Positions 24,191-25,863 of a stretch of 25,863 nucleotides of DNA are shown here, piece after piece. The position numbers and the translations under genes were made by a program. Source of the stretch: DATKCF01 sp035513345 (GTDB lineage: Bacteria; Gemmatimonadota; Gemmatimonadetes; Longimicrobiales; RSA9); assembly GCA_035513345.1 (NCBI GenBank), contig DATKCF010000004.1, forward strand, positions 1 to 25,863, written 5' to 3'. Numbering within the stretch: position 1 is the stretch's first letter; the number at the start of each line of letters is the position of its first letter. The notes under the pieces were generated by a model, which was not told where the DNA came from, ran no database searches, and saw nothing but the letters and a program-made list of their open reading frames with translations.

Positions 24191-25863
24191 ATGGGCTTCG
24201 AGGCGTGGTACGCGATCGGCGTAGTCGTCGCGACGATGGCGGTGCTGACGATGACGCGGATCGGTCCGGACCTCGTGCTGGTGGGGGCACTCACGCTGTT
24301 GCTGGTTGCGGGTGTGCTGACACCGGTCGAGGCGCTGGCCGGTCTGGCGAATCCGGGCCTGGCGACGGTCGCCATCCTCTATGTGGTCGTGTCCGGCATG
24401 ATCGAAACGGGCGCGGCGCAGACGATCGGTCATCGGCTTCTTGGGCGGCCGAAGTCGGAGCTGGCGGCGCAGGGTCGCCTGATGGGTTCGGTGATGGGCC
24501 TGAGCGCGTTCCTGAACAACACGCCGGTCGTGGCGATGCTGATCCCGACGGTCCAGGACTGGGCCCGGAAGAACGGCTTCCAGGTTTCGCGGCTGATGAT
24601 TCCGCTGAGCTACGCGGCGATCCTCGGCGGCACGTGCACGGTCATCGGCACGAGCACCAATCTGGTTGTCGCCGGGCTTGTCGATTCACACACAGGCATG
24701 GCGGGGCTGGGCTTCTTCGAGATCGCATGGGTCGGCGTGCCGACGGCGATTGCCGGAACGCTGTTCGTGCTGGCGACATCGCGCTGGCTGCTTCCGTCAC
24801 GCGAGCCGCCCATCCGTCACGTTGCGGATGCGCGCGAGTACGCAGTCGAGATGGTAGTCGAGACGCGCAGCCCGATGGTCGGCCGATCGATCGAGCAGGC
24901 CGGATTGCGCCGGCTGCCCGGCGTGTTCCTGGCGGAGATCGAACGTGAGGGTCACATCATGGTGGCGGTGGCGCCGACGGAGATTCTGCGCGGGCAGGAC
25001 CGCCTCGTGTTCGTCGGCGGCGTCGACTCCGTCGTCGACCTGTACAAGATCAAAGGGCTCGTTCCCGCGCCGGACCAGGTGTTCAAGCTCGATGTTCCGC
25101 GACCGGATCGCCTGCTGATCGAGGCTGTCGTTTCGACGAGTTCGCCGATGGTCGGTACGACCATTCGCGACGGCCGGTTCAGAACCCGGTACGAAGCCGT
25201 CGTCATCGCGGTCGCGCGAGGCGGCCAGCGGATTCCCGGCCGGATCGGCGACATCAGTCTGCGCGGCGGCGATACGCTCCTGCTCGAGGCACGTCCCGCG
25301 TTCGTCGAGCGGAACAGACGGTCGCGCGACTTCTTCCTCATCAGTGCGGTGCAGGGTTCGAGTCCGCCTCGTCACGAACGGGCCGCGATCGCACTGGCCA
25401 TCCTTGCCGGAATGGTTGCGGCCGTGTCGGTCGGCGGCGTACAGATGCTGGTGGCCGGGCTCGTGGCCGCCGGGCTGATGTTGATCCTGCGGTGCACGAC
25501 CGGGCCGATCGCACGGCGCAGCATCGACTGGCAGGTGCTGACAGTGATTGCCGCATCGATCGCGCTTGGCACTGCGCTCGAAACGACCGGCGCCGCGGCG
25601 TCCATCGCGAGCGCATGGTTATCTGTCGCGGGCGACAATCCGCTGCCGGCGCTCGCCGTCGTCTACATCCTGACCAGCCTGCTGTCCGCGTTCATCACGA
25701 ACAACGGCGCCGCTGTCCTCGTGTTTCCGCTTGCCGTGGCTACCGCGGGCGCTCTCGGCGTCAGCCCGAGGCCGTTCGTGATCGCCATCATGATGGCCGC
25801 ATCCGCCTCCTTCGCAACGCCCATAGGCTACCAGACAAACCTCATGGTGTACGGTCCGGGCGG
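24191..25863 (+). CDS. SLC13/ArsB-NhaD-type permease with two TrkA-C domains, 3' end missing
   Basis: An integral membrane transporter, 557 codons present and open at the window edge. The N-terminal membrane half has SAFLNNTPVVAMLIP and LGGTCTVIGTSTNLVVAG, the paired Asn/Thr hairpin motifs of divalent-anion:sodium symporters (ion transporter superfamily). Two TrkA-C (RCK-C) regulatory domains follow at about 213-292 and 305-384, each with SPMVG. The second membrane half repeats the inverted motif, SAFITNNGAAVLVFP and SFATPIGYQTNLMVYGPGG. Family members are near 590-600 residues, so only about 35-40 residues are missing. ATG 24191 starts just before the first helix; the ribosome site is weak. 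Likely substrates are sulfate, dicarboxylates or similar anions; the TrkA-C domains may sense a nucleotide. Confidence 0.92.
   Translation, partial: MGFEAWYAIGVVVATMAVLTMTRIGPDLVLVGALTLLLVAGVLTPVEALAGLANPGLATVAILYVVVSGMIETGAAQTIGHRLLGRPKSELAAQGRLMGSVMGLSAFLNNTPVVAMLIPTVQDWARKNGFQVSRLMIPLSYAAILGGTCTVIGTSTNLVVAGLVDSHTGMAGLGFFEIAWVGVPTAIAGTLFVLATSRWLLPSREPPIRHVADAREYAVEMVVETRSPMVGRSIEQAGLRRLPGVFLAEIEREGHIMVAVAPTEILRGQDRLVFVGGVDSVVDLYKIKGLVPAPDQVFKLDVPRPDRLLIEAVVSTSSPMVGTTIRDGRFRTRYEAVVIAVARGGQRIPGRIGDISLRGGDTLLLEARPAFVERNRRSRDFFLISAVQGSSPPRHERAAIALAILAGMVAAVSVGGVQMLVAGLVAAGLMLILRCTTGPIARRSIDWQVLTVIAASIALGTALETTGAAASIASAWLSVAGDNPLPALAVVYILTSLLSAFITNNGAAVLVFPLAVATAGALGVSPRPFVIAIMMAASASFATPIGYQTNLMVYGPG

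Noticed and set aside
24157..24948. A 263-residue plus-strand frame rich in Arg and Gly
   Set aside because: It is a shifted-frame shadow of the SLC13 permease, which has clear membrane helices and motifs.

Overview
The window is high-GC bacterial DNA with dense genes and many short intergenic gaps. The gene mix suggests a Gemmatimonadota or related Acidobacteria-like organism. It includes a PadR regulator next to a duplicated orphan MacB/FtsX permease (ADOP type), large secreted peptidase/TolB-propeller/outer-membrane barrel proteins, a stand-alone carboxypeptidase-regulatory/plug-like protein and a class II ribonucleotide reductase. This placement is inference from gene families; there is no rRNA or other marker in the window.

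Layout, left to right. (1) 74-903: a small protein and a nucleotidyltransferase overlapping by 4 nt, a toxin-antitoxin-like pair. (2) 947-2122: an exported M28 zinc aminopeptidase. (3) 2176-5192, minus strand: a PadR repressor and an ADOP permease joined by a TGATG stop/start. A palindrome lies exactly over the likely PadR promoter. (4) 5383-10586, plus strand: a three-part protein (HELTH metallopeptidase, TolB-like propeller, outer-membrane barrel). It is followed 2 nt later by a prolyl-oligopeptidase-like lipoprotein whose catalytic Ser, Asp, His and oxyanion Tyr are all replaced. (5) 10784-14134: a large hybrid histidine kinase (membrane region, PAS, HisKA, HATPase, REC, REC, HPt). (6) 14220-17064, minus strand: an OsmC peroxidase, then an APC amino-acid permease and an ACMSD-type amidohydrolase overlapping by 4 nt. 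(7) 17206-17823: a small lipoprotein of unknown function. (8) 17824-18826: about 1 kb without a convincing gene. It holds two inverted arrays of one 14-bp tandem repeat, a TetR-type operator palindrome followed by what may be the stump of a TetR gene, and the promoter and 5' leader of nrdJ. (9) 18827-21412: nrdJ, B12-dependent ribonucleotide reductase. A pair of opposed terminator hairpins follows. (10) 21603-23871, minus strand: a plug-like exported protein, a small outer-membrane barrel and an ArsR-like regulator. (11) 24191 to the window end: an SLC13-type permease with two TrkA-C domains, cut off by the window edge.

Most genes fit an aerobic heterotroph that degrades and takes up peptides and amino acids (M28 peptidase, surface metallopeptidase, APC permease with amidohydrolase) with envelope and stress functions. 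No phage, insertion sequence, CRISPR array, tRNA or rRNA was recognised. The least explained parts are the inverted 14-bp repeat arrays, the triad-less prolyl oligopeptidase beside the three-domain surface protein, and the small-protein/nucleotidyltransferase pair.
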